A stretch of DNA of 64,000 nt, from positions 1-64,000 of the forward strand of contig JBBIOU010000011.1 in assembly GCA_037443205.1 (NCBI GenBank), given 5' to 3'. The notes below the pieces were generated by a model. The model was not told the DNA's origin and searched no databases. It saw only the letters and a program-made list of their open reading frames with translations. The DNA is from JBBIOU01 sp037443205. GTDB lineage: Bacteria > Bacteroidota > Bacteroidia > Flavobacteriales_D > UBA2798. This document shows, piece after piece, positions 25,453 through 36,006 of this stretch. A program made the position numbers and the translations under genes. Each line of letters begins with the position of its first letter. Within the stretch, counting starts at the first letter, position 1.

Positions 25453-25644
25453 ATGCAGGCAATAATAAATAAAATAACCACACGTTTTTTTGTAAATAAT
25501 GTGGTTATGCTCACTGTATTAGCATTAATAAACAAGTTGTCTGCTTATGTCAATAAGCGTTGGGGATGGTTTTTTACTAACGGCAACAAAGAGCCTTATG
25601 TTGAACTTTATCCCTGGCGGGAAGAGTGGGGTATAGAACAATAA
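25453..25644 (+). CDS. Small Trp-rich protein of unknown function
   Basis: 63 residues. A hydrophobic or amphipathic N-terminal half (FFVNNVVMLTVLALINKL) followed by an aromatic tail (RWGWFFTNG, ELYPWREEWGIEQ). No family recognised. Starts 1 base after the preceding small gene, so they are probably co-transcribed; its end is 2 bases from the convergent thiL stop. Confidence 0.55.
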   Translation: MQAIINKITTRFFVNNVVMLTVLALINKLSAYVNKRWGWFFTNGNKEPYVELYPWREEWGIEQ

Positions 25645-25646
25645 TA

Positions 25647-26690
25647 TTATTTGTTTAACAGTGCATCCCACCCTTGGGCTTTAAGCGGTATTGCCTGATT
25701 TGCCTGGTTGATTAAGTTAGCTCCTTGCGATTTATCGGTTATATAACCAATCACTGTAAAAAGTTTACTGTTTTTTATTTTATCAAAATCATTTTGATTG
25801 ATAGTAAAAAGCAATTCGTAATCTTCACCACCATTTAGCGCACAGGTAACAGGCTCAAGATTAAAATCTTCGGCAGCAGAAATTAAAGCGTGATCTAAAG
25901 GTATTTTATCAATGTAAACATTGCAACCCACATTAGATTGCTTGCATATATGCAGCAATTCTGAGGCAAGACCGTCAGAAATGTCAATCATGCCGGTTGG
26001 TTTGACGTTATATTCTTCAAAAAATTTGATAACATCTTTTCGGGCTTCAGGTTTAAGTTGTCTTTCTAACAAGTAATCGTGTCCGGTTAAATCAGGCTGT
26101 ATATTCGGATTAGCTTTAAATACTTCTTTTTCTCTTTCTAATATTTGCAAACCCATATAAGCTGAGCCTAAATCACCGCTCACCACAATTAAATCGTTGG
26201 GTTTAGCTCCGTTTCTGTAAACAACCTTGTCTTTTTTTGCGCTGCCTATTGCCGTAATACTGATGCTAAGTCCTGAACGGGAAGAGGTAGTGTCTCCCCC
26301 TACTATATCTACACCATATATTTTACAGGCTAATATCATTCCGGCATAAAGTTCTTCAACGGCTTCTAAAGAAAAACGATTACTCAACGACAGCGAAATA
26401 ACAATTTGTTCAGGAGTGCCATTCATTGCATAAATATCAGATAAATTTACAATGACCGCTTTATAGCCTAAATGTTTTAAGGGTACATACATTAAGTCAA
26501 AATGAACGCCTTCTGTCAGCAGATCGGTAGTAATTAGTTTTACATTTCCGTTGTGGCAGTCTATTACTGCGGCATCATCGCCTATGCCCTTTAGTGTATC
26601 AGGGTTCTTTGTTTCAATATGTTTAGAAAGATGTTCGATTAATCCAAATTCTCCCAAACTTGATAGCTCTGTTCTTTTATTGTTTTGCAT
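25647..26690 (-). CDS. thiL: Thiamine-monophosphate kinase
   Basis: 347 residues; phosphorylates thiamine monophosphate to the diphosphate cofactor. Visible PurM/ThiL signatures: IGDDAAVIDC with metal-binding Asp, LTEGVHFDLMYVP, AIVGGDTTSS, GDLGSAYMGLQIL and MIDISDGLASELLHIC, ending GGEDYELLFT. Full length. 67 bases downstream of truB in a minus-strand gene series. Confidence 0.97.
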   Translation of the reverse strand: MQNNKRTELSSLGEFGLIEHLSKHIETKNPDTLKGIGDDAAVIDCHNGNVKLITTDLLTEGVHFDLMYVPLKHLGYKAVIVNLSDIYAMNGTPEQIVISLSLSNRFSLEAVEELYAGMILACKIYGVDIVGGDTTSSRSGLSISITAIGSAKKDKVVYRNGAKPNDLIVVSGDLGSAYMGLQILEREKEVFKANPNIQPDLTGHDYLLERQLKPEARKDVIKFFEEYNVKPTGMIDISDGLASELLHICKQSNVGCNVYIDKIPLDHALISAAEDFNLEPVTCALNGGEDYELLFTINQNDFDKIKNSKLFTVIGYITDKSQGANLINQANQAIPLKAQGWDALLNK

Positions 26691-26757
26691 AATACAAAGG
26701 TAGTTAAATTGCCAGTAAGATTTTTTTAGCAGACCAATATAAGTTTGCCCGATGCTT

Positions 26758-27480
26758 TTACTTTTTATGTTCGGCTAAAAATGTTCTTTTAGATTTTGAA
26801 TGATTAAAAATATCTGCAAAATCTTTTGCCTCTGCTATATCGTATGTTCCTATTCGAGTTCTTCGCAAGTTGTATAAATATGCCAGGGTGTTTAGTTTTA
26901 TACCAAAGTCGTTAGCAATGCTTCTGATGTAGGTGCCTTTAGAACATTCTATAATAAAATCTACCAATGGTAATTCTACGTTTGTTATTTCAAACCGATA
27001 TAATTCTATTTGATGCGATTTTATTTTTACTTCCTCACCGTTGCGGGCGCTTGTATAAGCGTTAACTCCATTTATTTTTTTGGCAGAAAATATGGGTGCT
27101 GTTTGCCATTGTTTTCCTAAAAATGAATTGGCTGCTTTTACCAGGAGCTCACGCGTAATGTGGTTAGTGCTCATTTTTTGATTTACGGCTGTTTCGCGGT
27201 CGTAAGAAGGGGTGGAGGCTCCTAAAAATATTGTGCCGGTGTATTGTTTACGTGCTTCTTGTATGATGGGTATTTGTTTAGTTGCTTTTCCGGCACATAC
27301 AATTAATAAACCGGTTGCAAGCGGGTCTAAGGTTCCTGCATGTCCGATTTTAATTTTTTGACGGGGATATTTTTTTTTAAAATAAAATCGAAGTTTATTT
27401 ATCACATCAAACGATGTCCATTCATACGGTTTATCAATCAGAAAAACACTGCCTTTTTCGAAATCTATTTCATCATTCAT
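26758..27480 (-). CDS. truB: tRNA pseudouridine(55) synthase
   Basis: 240 residues; makes pseudouridine 55 in the T loop of tRNAs. The catalytic Asp is in KIGHAGTLDPLATGLLIVC; DKPYEWTSFDVINKLR is the N-terminal TruB motif and CSKGTYIRSIANDFG motif III. It lacks a C-terminal PUA extension, like other short Bacteroidetes forms. Its ATG shares a base with the uppP stop (TGATG). Confidence 0.97.
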   Translation of the reverse strand: MNDEIDFEKGSVFLIDKPYEWTSFDVINKLRFYFKKKYPRQKIKIGHAGTLDPLATGLLIVCAGKATKQIPIIQEARKQYTGTIFLGASTPSYDRETAVNQKMSTNHITRELLVKAANSFLGKQWQTAPIFSAKKINGVNAYTSARNGEEVKIKSHQIELYRFEITNVELPLVDFIIECSKGTYIRSIANDFGIKLNTLAYLYNLRRTRIGTYDIAEAKDFADIFNHSKSKRTFLAEHKK

Positions 27481-28259
27481 CAGGCTATATTTAAATTATA
27501 TCCCAGTAATAATAATAATAAAATAAGTGTGCCTACTGCAATTCTGTAATAACCAAATATTTTAAATCCGTATCGGGTAACAAAAGTTATAAAAAATTTT
27601 ATGGCCAGCATAGCTACAATAAAGGCAATTACATTACCTAATAACAGGGTATTTATTTGTGTATTATCAATGGTTTTGTATGTTTTTAAGAGTTTATATG
27701 CGCTGGCGGCAAACATGGTTGGAACAGCTAAAAAAAAAGAAAATTCGGTGGCTGTTTTTTTGTCTAATTTTTGTGTCAGACCACCAACGATACTTGCTGC
27801 AGAACGCGATATGCCCGGTATTAATGCCAGGCATTGAAATAAGCCTATTTTTAGTGCTTTGCCATAGGTTATTTGCGGTGTTGCATCAGGCCGGTTTAAC
27901 CATTTATCTACAAACAGTAAAATAATACCTCCTAAGATTAGTGATATGGCAACAACTTCAACGCTTTCCAGTAATTCATCAATTTTATTTCCTAATAAAA
28001 ATCCTGCTATAGCTGCGGGTATAAAAGCTATTAGCAACTGCATATAAAATTTAATAGATTGAAAAAATTTTTTGTAGTAAAGAACGATGACAGATAAAAT
28101 AGCGCCAAATTGTATATTAACGGTAAATACTTTTACAAATTCAGAACTTTCTATTCCCAAAATTTTTTGAGTAATTATCATGTGTCCGGTAGATGATATT
28201 GGCAGAAATTCAGTTATACCCTCTACAATAGCAATAATTATAGCCTGCAGAATATCCAT
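27480..28259 (-). CDS. uppP: Undecaprenyl-diphosphate phosphatase
   Basis: 259 residues, polytopic inner-membrane protein (BacA family) that recycles the lipid carrier for peptidoglycan and polysaccharide. Catalytic motifs are [16 protein letters not shown] near the N-terminus and [14 protein letters not shown]. About eight helices. Starts 9 bases after DUF3098 and overlaps truB by one base. Confidence 0.98.
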   Translation of the reverse strand: MDILQAIIIAIVEGITEFLPISSTGHMIITQKILGIESSEFVKVFTVNIQFGAILSVIVLYYKKFFQSIKFYMQLLIAFIPAAIAGFLLGNKIDELLESVEVVAISLILGGIILLFVDKWLNRPDATPQITYGKALKIGLFQCLALIPGISRSAASIVGGLTQKLDKKTATEFSFFLAVPTMFAASAYKLLKTYKTIDNTQINTLLLGNVIAFIVAMLAIKFFITFVTRYGFKIFGYYRIAVGTLILLLLLLGYNLNIA

Positions 28260-28268
28260 TTATATTGA

Positions 28269-28580
28269 TTAGTCTTTGCGTTTTTTAAGTATGGCGTATA
28301 TAATTACTCCATAACCCAAAAGCACAATGATTGGCGACAAGGTAATTCTGCGAAAACTAAATAATTCTTCTTTTTTAAATACGTTTGGATCTTCTGATCC
28401 ACCCCCTATCATAAGTAAAAAACCAATGATAACCAAAACAGCTCCTGCGGTTAAAATCAAATAATTTTGTTTACCGTAAGTAAGTTTTTCGCTTTCTTTA
28501 TTTTGATTATTTGTTTTTGCAGAAAGGGTTTGTTCTATATCCACCATTCTACCGGATGTATTTTTTTGTTTGTTTTTCAT
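28269..28580 (-). CDS. DUF3098-family small membrane protein
   Basis: 103 residues. A charged N-terminal ~40 residues, then two membrane helices (YLILTAGAVLVIIGFLLMIGG and LSPIIVLLGYGVIIYAIL) joined by a loop with FSFRRITLSP. This is the DUF3098 pattern of Bacteroidetes. Located between ftsX and uppP, an order conserved in the phylum as I recall, so an envelope or division link is likely; function unknown. Confidence 0.87.
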   Translation of the reverse strand: MKNKQKNTSGRMVDIEQTLSAKTNNQNKESEKLTYGKQNYLILTAGAVLVIIGFLLMIGGGSEDPNVFKKEELFSFRRITLSPIIVLLGYGVIIYAILKKRKD

Positions 28581-28649
28581 TTCAATAAAGTTGTTATAGA
28601 ATATATGGTTTGCTGCAAAGGTATCTTTTTTCTCCTAATGTAACTATCA

Positions 28650-29510
28650 TTAAAACAGATAATCGCTCTTAATTCTTAGATATTTTCTTAATGCAAAATA
28701 GGTAGAGGTCCACGAAATGATAATCCCTAATAAAATAACTCCTGCAAATAGTATAATTATTTGTTTTAATTCGGTAATTTGTTTTAAGTCGGGCCACCAG
28801 TTTATCGCATAATACATTACTCCGGTAATGAGCATCATAGATAGCAGGCCGGCTATTATACCATTGATCAGTGCCCGTAACATAAAGGGTTTGCGAATAA
28901 ATCGTTCGGTTGCACCAACCAGTTGCATACTTTTTATTAATAGTCGTTTAGCGTATATAGTTAACCTGATTGTATTGTTTATCAATGCAATGGCTACCAG
29001 CAGCAATAAAGCTGAAAAAACCAGAACCATATATAAAAGCATTTTGGCATTTTCGTTAATGTGTTTAAACATATTTTTATTGTACGAAATTTCCTGTATG
29101 GCATCGGCATATTCGGCCATTAGCATCGCTTCTATATTTTGTACGCTGTCTAAATTTGCCCAATCTGATTTGATATAAATTTCTAATGATGCCCAAATCG
29201 GGTTGTATCCGAAAAGCCCTTCTTCAATATCATCGCCCCATATTTTTTTTGTTTCCTGTAAGGCTTCATCTTTGCTTATATAATCAGCGCTTTTAATATA
29301 TTTTTCGGTTAATAATGTTTTTTCAATTTGTCGTATTTCGTTTTCTTTTGTCTTTTCTTTAAAAAAAATATCTATTCGGATATTTTCTTTAGCGTTTTTA
29401 GTTAGTGTGTTAGCGCTAAGCACTATCCAGCCTACCATGCCAAGCATAAACAGCACCAGTGATATGCCAATAATGGTGGAAATTTGAGAGGTGTTTCCTT
29501 TTGTTTTCAT
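28650..29510 (-). CDS. ftsX: FtsX-type cell-division permease
   Basis: 286 residues. N-terminal membrane helix (~17-37), an extracytoplasmic domain ([38 protein letters not shown]), and three more helices in the C-terminal FtsX/MacB_PCD-like half ([54 protein letters not shown]). With FtsE it links division to activation of peptidoglycan hydrolases through EnvC, and an EnvC-like gene lies at 15236. ftsE is not in this window. Divergent from leuS. Confidence 0.93.
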   Translation of the reverse strand: MKTKGNTSQISTIIGISLVLFMLGMVGWIVLSANTLTKNAKENIRIDIFFKEKTKENEIRQIEKTLLTEKYIKSADYISKDEALQETKKIWGDDIEEGLFGYNPIWASLEIYIKSDWANLDSVQNIEAMLMAEYADAIQEISYNKNMFKHINENAKMLLYMVLVFSALLLLVAIALINNTIRLTIYAKRLLIKSMQLVGATERFIRKPFMLRALINGIIAGLLSMMLITGVMYYAINWWPDLKQITELKQIIILFAGVILLGIIISWTSTYFALRKYLRIKSDYLF

Positions 29511-29608
29511 TACAACAAATTTTCAATAATTTTTTTACTTCCGAAAGCCACCATGGAGTTTATTGCCAAAAGCAATATGTTAATAAAGTTTACTGAGGTT
29601 TATATTAT

Positions 29609-29616
29609 TAAATTTG
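29609..29616 (+). promoter_or_regulatory. -7 box for leuS
   Basis: TAAATTTG, a perfect TAnnTTTG match, 20 bases before ATG 29637. It places transcription start near 29622 and excludes the upstream in-frame codons (open to 29484) from the protein. Confidence 0.55.
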
Positions 29617-29636
29617 CGCACTTACAAATTAACAGA

Positions 29637-32411
29637 ATGGAATACAATTTTAGAGAAATAGAACAAAAGTGGCAACAACACTGGGCAGAACACAAAACTT
29701 ACAAAGCATTAGATAATAGTGATAAATCTAAGTATTATGTATTAGACATGTTTCCTTACCCATCAGGAGCGGGTTTACATGTTGGGCATCCGCTTGGTTA
29801 CATTGCCTCTGATATTATGGCTCGCTATAAACGCCATAAAGGCTTTAACGTATTACACCCAATGGGCTACGACAGTTTTGGTTTACCTGCTGAGCAATAT
29901 GCTATTCAAACCGGACAGCACCCTGCCATAACTACGGAACAAAACATAAAACGATACCGCGAACAATTAGACAAAATTGGATTTTCATTCGATTGGGACA
30001 GAGAAGTGCGCACCAGCGATCCAAACTATTATAAATGGACACAGTGGATTTTTATTCAACTTTTCAATTCGTGGTATAATCCCGAAAGCGATAAAGCAGA
30101 ACCCATTGAAACGCTTATTAAAAAATTTAAAAACCTCTCCCCTAACTCCTCTCAAAATGGAGAGGGGAACAATAGTTCCCTTAACATACCTGAAATTTTA
30201 AAAAATAAACGCTGGAATGAACTTTCAGAAAAAGAGCAATCAGATATTTTAATGGAATACCGATTAGCTTATTTAAGCGAAGCTTATGTAAACTGGTGTC
30301 CTGCATTGGGTACGGTATTAGCCAATGATGAAGTAAAAGATGGCGTGAGCGAAAGAGGTGGCCATCCGGTAGAAAGAAAATTAATGAAACAATGGAGTCT
30401 TCGCATTACGGCTTATGCAGAACGCTTACTTAAAGGATTAGATATAATTGACTGGAGCGAAAGTATAAAAGAAGCACAAAGAAACTGGATTGGAAGATCG
30501 GAAGGGACAAGTTTAAAATTTGAAATTGATGGTTACAATGCAGAAGTAGAAGTTTTCACAACCCGCCCCGACACTATTTTTGGAGTGAGTTATTTAACGC
30601 TTGCACCCGAACACGAACTGGTAGAAAAAATTACTACTCCCGAACAAAAAGAAAAAGTAGAGGCATACATTACTTATGCTAAAAATCGCAGCGAACGCGA
30701 GCGTCAGGCCGATGTAAAAAAAGTTACAGGCGAGTTTACCGGAGCTTATGCCATACAGCCTTTTACAGGAAAACAAATTCCGATTTGGGTGGGCGATTAT
30801 GTTTTGGCAGGATATGGAACAGGCGCAGTAATGGCTGTTCCCGCTCATGATTCGCGCGATTATGCTTTTGCAAAAACCTTTAATTTACCAATTCTGCAAG
30901 TAGTTGAAGGTGGCGACATAAGTAAAGAAGCTTACGATACAAAAGAAGGTAAAATAATTAATTCTGATTTTTTAAACGGACTTGAAGTAAAAGATGCCAT
31001 AAAAGCTGCCATTGCCGAAATTGAAAAACGAGGAATAGGAAAAGGAAAAATAAATTATCGCCTTCGCGATGCAGTATTTGGCCGCCAACGCTATTGGGGC
31101 GAACCCATACCTATTTATTATGATAATGAAATACCAAAAGCAGTTGACGAAAAACATTTACCCATTATTCTCCCTGAAGTTGATAAATATTTACCGACTG
31201 AAGATGGCGATCCACCATTAGCAAGAGCTTCAGAAAAATGGAAATATCAGGGAAAATACGATTACGAATTTACCACCATGCCGGGATGGGCAGGCAGTTC
31301 CTGGCATTTTTTGCGCTACATGGATCCAAAAAACGAAAAGGAATTTGTATCTAAAAAAGCTGCCGAATATTGGAAAGAAATTGACTTATATATAGGCGGT
31401 GCCGAACACGCCACAGGACATTTATTATACTTCCGCTTTTGGACAAAATTTCTGAAAGACCTAGGTTACATCAGCATTGAAGAACCTGCAAAGAAATTGA
31501 TTAATCAGGGGATGATACAGGGAACTTCAGCTATTATTTACCGCGTAAACGGAACTAATAAAATTGTATCAGCAGGTTTAAAAAATAAATACGATGCTGT
31601 TGCGATTCATATTGATGTTAATTTGGTTGATAATAGTATTGTAAATATTGAAGAATTAAAAAAATGGCGCGATGATTTTGCCAATGCAGAATTTGAATTA
31701 GAAAATGGTAAATTAATTTGCCATCACGAAGTTGAAAAAATGAGTAAAAGATGGTTTAATGTTGTAACACCAGATTCAATATGCGAAAAATACGGAGCCG
31801 ACACATTGCGTTTATACGAAATGTTTTTAGGTCCGCTGGAGCAGCACAAACCATGGAACACAAACGGAATAACGGGTGTACATAATTTCTTGAAAAAACT
31901 TTGGAGATTATTCCACTCAGAAAATGGAATTTCAAACGAGGCAGCAAGTAAAGCAGAACTTAAAGCTTTACACAAATGCATTAAAAAAGTAAACGAAGAC
32001 ATTGAGCGTTTTTCATTCAACACTTCGGTAAGTAATTTTATGATTTGTGTAAATGAGCTAAGCGATTTAAAGTGCAACAAACGCGAAATATTAGAGCCGC
32101 TTATTGTTTTAATTTCTCCTTATGCACCTCATATTGCAGAAGAACTATGGAGCAAATTAGGGCACACAGAAAGTATTGAATACGTTACTTATCCTGTGCA
32201 TAACGAAGCATATTTAACAGAAGATAATTTTAATTATCCGGTTTCATTTAACGGAAAAATGCGTTTTAATATTGAACTGCCCATTACACTTTCTCCCAAA
32301 GAAGTGGAAGAAGCAGCACTTTCAGCACCTGAAGCCCAAAAATGGTTGGAGGGAAAAACGCCCAAAAAAGTAATAGTTGTACCTAAAAAGATTGTAAATA
32401 TTGTAGTTTAA
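29637..32411 (+). CDS. leuS: Leucyl-tRNA synthetase
   Basis: 924 residues from ATG 29637. Class I signatures: [18 protein letters not shown] (HIGH box is HVGH) and EKMSKRWFN (KMSKS box reads KMSKR, as usual in Bacteroidetes). The CP1 editing domain carries [12 protein letters not shown] and [16 protein letters not shown] with its catalytic Asp. Between IETLIKKF and the zinc/editing region, at residues ~165-180, is an insertion reading [16 protein letters not shown], encoded by a CCTCTCC/GGAGAGG palindrome (30134-30167). The site is a variable loop, so activity is probably kept. Confidence 0.98.
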   Translation: MEYNFREIEQKWQQHWAEHKTYKALDNSDKSKYYVLDMFPYPSGAGLHVGHPLGYIASDIMARYKRHKGFNVLHPMGYDSFGLPAEQYAIQTGQHPAITTEQNIKRYREQLDKIGFSFDWDREVRTSDPNYYKWTQWIFIQLFNSWYNPESDKAEPIETLIKKFKNLSPNSSQNGEGNNSSLNIPEILKNKRWNELSEKEQSDILMEYRLAYLSEAYVNWCPALGTVLANDEVKDGVSERGGHPVERKLMKQWSLRITAYAERLLKGLDIIDWSESIKEAQRNWIGRSEGTSLKFEIDGYNAEVEVFTTRPDTIFGVSYLTLAPEHELVEKITTPEQKEKVEAYITYAKNRSERERQADVKKVTGEFTGAYAIQPFTGKQIPIWVGDYVLAGYGTGAVMAVPAHDSRDYAFAKTFNLPILQVVEGGDISKEAYDTKEGKIINSDFLNGLEVKDAIKAAIAEIEKRGIGKGKINYRLRDAVFGRQRYWGEPIPIYYDNEIPKAVDEKHLPIILPEVDKYLPTEDGDPPLARASEKWKYQGKYDYEFTTMPGWAGSSWHFLRYMDPKNEKEFVSKKAAEYWKEIDLYIGGAEHATGHLLYFRFWTKFLKDLGYISIEEPAKKLINQGMIQGTSAIIYRVNGTNKIVSAGLKNKYDAVAIHIDVNLVDNSIVNIEELKKWRDDFANAEFELENGKLICHHEVEKMSKRWFNVVTPDSICEKYGADTLRLYEMFLGPLEQHKPWNTNGITGVHNFLKKLWRLFHSENGISNEAASKAELKALHKCIKKVNEDIERFSFNTSVSNFMICVNELSDLKCNKREILEPLIVLISPYAPHIAEELWSKLGHTESIEYVTYPVHNEAYLTEDNFNYPVSFNGKMRFNIELPITLSPKEVEEAALSAPEAQKWLEGKTPKKVIVVPKKIVNIVV
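30134..30167. repeat. REP-like palindrome embedded in the leuS coding sequence
   Basis: Bases CCTCTCCCCTAACTCC, then TCTCAAAATGGAGAGGGG, give a stem CCTCTC/GAGAGG with an AAAATG loop. C-rich/G-rich arms of this sort are familiar between genes in Bacteroidetes; here the element is translated in frame. Too short of a T tract to be a terminator. Confidence 0.65.
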
Positions 32412-32542
32412 TAATTCCACATAGACATTTCGACATATTTTTTACGATAAATGTTTAGTTTTTAGCGATAAATTAATAATTAATATCAGTTTTTTATTAT
32501 TTTCGCATACGGAAAACAAAAAAGCGGTTCAATATTAAACAA

Positions 32543-35500
32543 ATGTACTTATCCATGAGTGTGAACAACCAATTAAAGCGCGGATGGCGTTTGCTGTTAT
32601 TTTGCTTTATTTTATTACAGTATAAATCAGCTAAATCTCAAATAGACACAGTATTTTGGTTTGCGGCTCCCGAAGTTTCTTCATCACTGGGCGACAACCC
32701 GATTTATTTAAAATTTCTTACCTACAATACTCCGGCAACTATCACTATTAGTCAGCCGGCAAATATGTCATTTACTCCTATCGTATTGAATTTGCCGGCA
32801 AACAGTAACGGGCAAACAAATTTAACCCCGTTTTTATCCCAAATTGAAAGCCCTGCAGCCAACGTGGTTTCTAATAACGGATTAAAAGTATCATCTACGG
32901 CACCCATTAGTGCGTTTTTCGATTTACAAGCTACAAACAATAAAGAAATTTTTTCATTAAAAGGACAAAAAGCCCTGGGTACAAATTTTTATACTCCATT
33001 TCAAACTTTTTTTGCAGCCGGTTCAACCACTCCCGCCTCATTTCATTCATTTGAAATTGTTGCAACACAACCCAATACTACGGTGCTTATAACTCCCCGT
33101 GCCAATATAGTAGGGCATAGTGCCAATGTTACATACAGCATCAGTTTAAATGCCGGGCAAACTTACAGTGGTCGCACCACATCTACTGCAGCTACTCCCT
33201 CCCTGGCAGGGTCTATTATTTCTGCTGATAAACCTGTGGCAGTAACGGTTCATTCAGGCGCCTTAAGCAGTGCCGGATGCATGAATACAACAGGCGACCA
33301 AATCACTACCACCGAACACATCGGCACAGATTATATTATCTACAAGAACAATGCATTTAATGAGAGAATTTACGTATTGGCCACTCAAAACGCAACTACT
33401 GTAGAAATATATAAATCTACCAATTCAAATACCTTAATAAACTGGGGCGAAACCCATCAGGTAACTACCAATATAAACGATACGGTAATCTACATCAAAA
33501 CCAATAAACCGGTTTATGTTTATCACCTTTCGGGTAACGGATGCAGGTTGGCGGCAGCTCAGGTGCCACCGGTTTTTTGTGCAGGAACGTATGAAACATC
33601 TTTTTCGCGTCACAGCAGCGATTCAATCGGGGTGTTTTTATATACCCGAACCGGATTTGAAAGTATGTTTGCTTTAAACGGAAATGCATCGCTTGTGCCG
33701 GCCTCTGCGTTTAAAAACGTTCCGGGTACCAGCGGGCAGTTTAAATCGGCATTGATTTATTACAATACTACGGATGTACCTGTTGGTTCGTACAATAAAA
33801 TAACTAACTCGGGAGATATTTTCGGATTAGGGATTATACATGGTCAACACTCGGCAGGCTCAGGCTACGCTTATTTATCGCAGTTTTCATCCTCTCCATT
33901 TGTTGAAGCAGGTCCGGCAGTTGATACAACTTGCGCGAATGTACCTTACACGGTTAATGGCATAGTAGGAGGGGGTTCAGTAACAGGCTTCTGGGGCAGC
34001 TCCGGTTTCGGAAGCTTTCAAAATCCGCTCAATAGCTTAAATAATACTTATGTACCCAGTAATTTAGACACCTTAGTTAGTCCGATAAGATTAGTGCTTA
34101 CTTCTTCTCCGCCTTGCCCAACCCAACGCGATACCATATTTTTACATGTATTACCCGCACCTATTGTAAACGCATCGGTTGATCAATCGGTTTGTAATAA
34201 TAATCCGGTAGTTAATCTCAATGGCAGTGTAATTGCCGGTTCTACAACAGGTATATGGACCAGTTTAGGTACGGGAGGAACTTTTAGCCCTAACAATACT
34301 ACATTAAATGCAACATTTACTCCATCCTCAACCGATATCAGTAACGGTTCGGTAACATTGGTATTGACTTCTACTAATGCAGGGGTTTGCTTAAATGTTT
34401 CTGACACTATGGTAGTTACATTTACGCAGGCAGCTACCGTAAATGCAGGCCCTGCCACTGTTTCGGTGTGTGCTAATAATCCACAAGTAAGCCTTAGCGG
34501 AACAGTTTCTGCGCCTTTTGGAGGAAAATGGACAACCAGTGGCACCGGCTTTTTCTTACCTAATAACTTATCATTAAACTGCACTTACCAACCCACCACC
34601 GCAGATGTAAACAGCGGTAGTGTTACACTATATCTGGAATCAACCAACAACGGAAATTGTTTACCGGTTTATGATAGCATTGTAGTTACTTTTACTCCGG
34701 CACCAACAGTTAATGCCGGAACTAATATTATTGCCTGTACCAATAGCCCGACAGTTCAATTAAATGGCACTGTTAGCGGCCCTACCACTACAGGAATCTG
34801 GTCAGGAGGAAGCGGTACATTCACACCTTCAAATACCACGTTAAACGCAGTTTATACTCCAACCCCTGCTGAGGTTTTATCCGGAACCATCTTCTTAACA
34901 TTAACTTCTACCAATAACCAAAACTGCAATGCAGTTAACAGCACCGTACAAATTAATTTTGTAGCTCCGCCTTTTGCAAACTTCAATTTTAATAATGTCT
35001 GCCAAAATGAAACAACTGTTTTTACTGATTTTTCTTTACCCGGGTTTGGCTCTTTAAATGCCTGGCAATGGGATTTTGGCGATAACACAAATTCTGCTTT
35101 GCAAAACCCCACGCATCTTTATGCTGCACCTGGAAACTATACGGTACAGTTAATAGCTACCTCTAATAGTGGTTGCAGCGATACAATTACACAAACCGTT
35201 AGTGTTTACCCTAAACCCGTTGCTGACTTTACATACACCGGTTCTTGTAACGGTGCATTTATCACCATAAATTTTACAGATAGTTCCTATGTAAACAACG
35301 GCACTATCAATTACTGGTATTATGATTTTGGAGGTCCGGGCAATATTGTTGCACAAAACCCTACACAGGTATTTACTACTTCGGGTAATTATACAGTTAC
35401 ACATGCTGTTGCCACCACGCAAGGTTGCAGAGATACCATTGTTAAAATAGTTAATGTTCCACCCCGACCGGATGCGGATTTTACTTATAATTTTAATGCC

Positions 35501-36001
35501 GGCCCCAATGTTGGTTCTATTTATAATTTTGTTAATCTATCAAGTAACAGTACCAGCTATTATTGGACATTTGGCGATGGCAACAATTCGACTGACGTAA
35601 ACCCTTTAAATACGTATTTTAATAACGGAAATTATTATGTAACACTTTATGCATATGGGGCATTTGGCTGCGTTGATAGTACCACAAAAATTATTGTAAT
35701 AAATAATGTAACTACCGAAATCAGTACTTTAATACCGAATGCTATTTCGCCTAATGGTGATGGAAAAAATGACGTGTGGAAGCTTGGATTTATTAATCTT
35801 TTATACCCCGATGCCGAGGTGTACATTTACAACCGCTGGGGACAAGAAATGTTTTCATCTAAAGGATACAACACCCCTTGGGATGGCACCTATAACAATG
35901 AGCCTGTTCCAGATGCTACCTATTATTATGTGATAAAACTCAACGACTCTCAGTCGCAAATTTTTAAAGGCTCAATTTTAGTTTTAAGAAATAAAGATTA
36001 A
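32543..36001 (+). CDS. Giant surface protein 1: IgGFc-binding-like head, repeats, PKD, T9SS type B (CHU_C) tail
   Basis: 1152 residues (ATG 32555 also possible). Signal peptide ~1-32, ending SAKSQ. Residues ~33-450 resemble the IgGFc-binding N-terminal domain (starting IDTVFWFAAPEVSS; PNTTVLITPRANIVG, ADKPVAVTVHSG, NKPVYVYHLSGNGC). About four ~85-residue modules follow (~452-805; pattern C-x2-NP-x-V-x-LNG-V-x-G...TGIW...STN-x-G-x-C), then three PKD domains (~810-1056; WQWDFGDN, YYWTFGDGN) and the type B sorting domain (~1063-1152; ISPNGDGKNDVW, YNRWGQEMF, WDGTYNNEPVPDATYYY). Secreted and displayed by T9SS, probably an adhesin. The paired PorP/SprF gene starts 5 bases later. Confidence 0.88.
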   Translation: MYLSMSVNNQLKRGWRLLLFCFILLQYKSAKSQIDTVFWFAAPEVSSSLGDNPIYLKFLTYNTPATITISQPANMSFTPIVLNLPANSNGQTNLTPFLSQIESPAANVVSNNGLKVSSTAPISAFFDLQATNNKEIFSLKGQKALGTNFYTPFQTFFAAGSTTPASFHSFEIVATQPNTTVLITPRANIVGHSANVTYSISLNAGQTYSGRTTSTAATPSLAGSIISADKPVAVTVHSGALSSAGCMNTTGDQITTTEHIGTDYIIYKNNAFNERIYVLATQNATTVEIYKSTNSNTLINWGETHQVTTNINDTVIYIKTNKPVYVYHLSGNGCRLAAAQVPPVFCAGTYETSFSRHSSDSIGVFLYTRTGFESMFALNGNASLVPASAFKNVPGTSGQFKSALIYYNTTDVPVGSYNKITNSGDIFGLGIIHGQHSAGSGYAYLSQFSSSPFVEAGPAVDTTCANVPYTVNGIVGGGSVTGFWGSSGFGSFQNPLNSLNNTYVPSNLDTLVSPIRLVLTSSPPCPTQRDTIFLHVLPAPIVNASVDQSVCNNNPVVNLNGSVIAGSTTGIWTSLGTGGTFSPNNTTLNATFTPSSTDISNGSVTLVLTSTNAGVCLNVSDTMVVTFTQAATVNAGPATVSVCANNPQVSLSGTVSAPFGGKWTTSGTGFFLPNNLSLNCTYQPTTADVNSGSVTLYLESTNNGNCLPVYDSIVVTFTPAPTVNAGTNIIACTNSPTVQLNGTVSGPTTTGIWSGGSGTFTPSNTTLNAVYTPTPAEVLSGTIFLTLTSTNNQNCNAVNSTVQINFVAPPFANFNFNNVCQNETTVFTDFSLPGFGSLNAWQWDFGDNTNSALQNPTHLYAAPGNYTVQLIATSNSGCSDTITQTVSVYPKPVADFTYTGSCNGAFITINFTDSSYVNNGTINYWYYDFGGPGNIVAQNPTQVFTTSGNYTVTHAVATTQGCRDTIVKIVNVPPRPDADFTYNFNAGPNVGSIYNFVNLSSNSTSYYWTFGDGNNSTDVNPLNTYFNNGNYYVTLYAYGAFGCVDSTTKIIVINNVTTEISTLIPNAISPNGDGKNDVWKLGFINLLYPDAEVYIYNRWGQEMFSSKGYNTPWDGTYNNEPVPDATYYYVIKLNDSQSQIFKGSILVLRNKD

Positions 36002-36006
36002 TAAAA

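Noticed and set aside
30134..30167. Palindrome in leuS as a terminator
   Set aside because: Inside an essential open reading frame, without a T tract.
34183..34584. 133-residue antisense frame in giant surface protein 1
   Set aside because: A by-product of Thr/Asn/Val-rich repeats in the sense frame.
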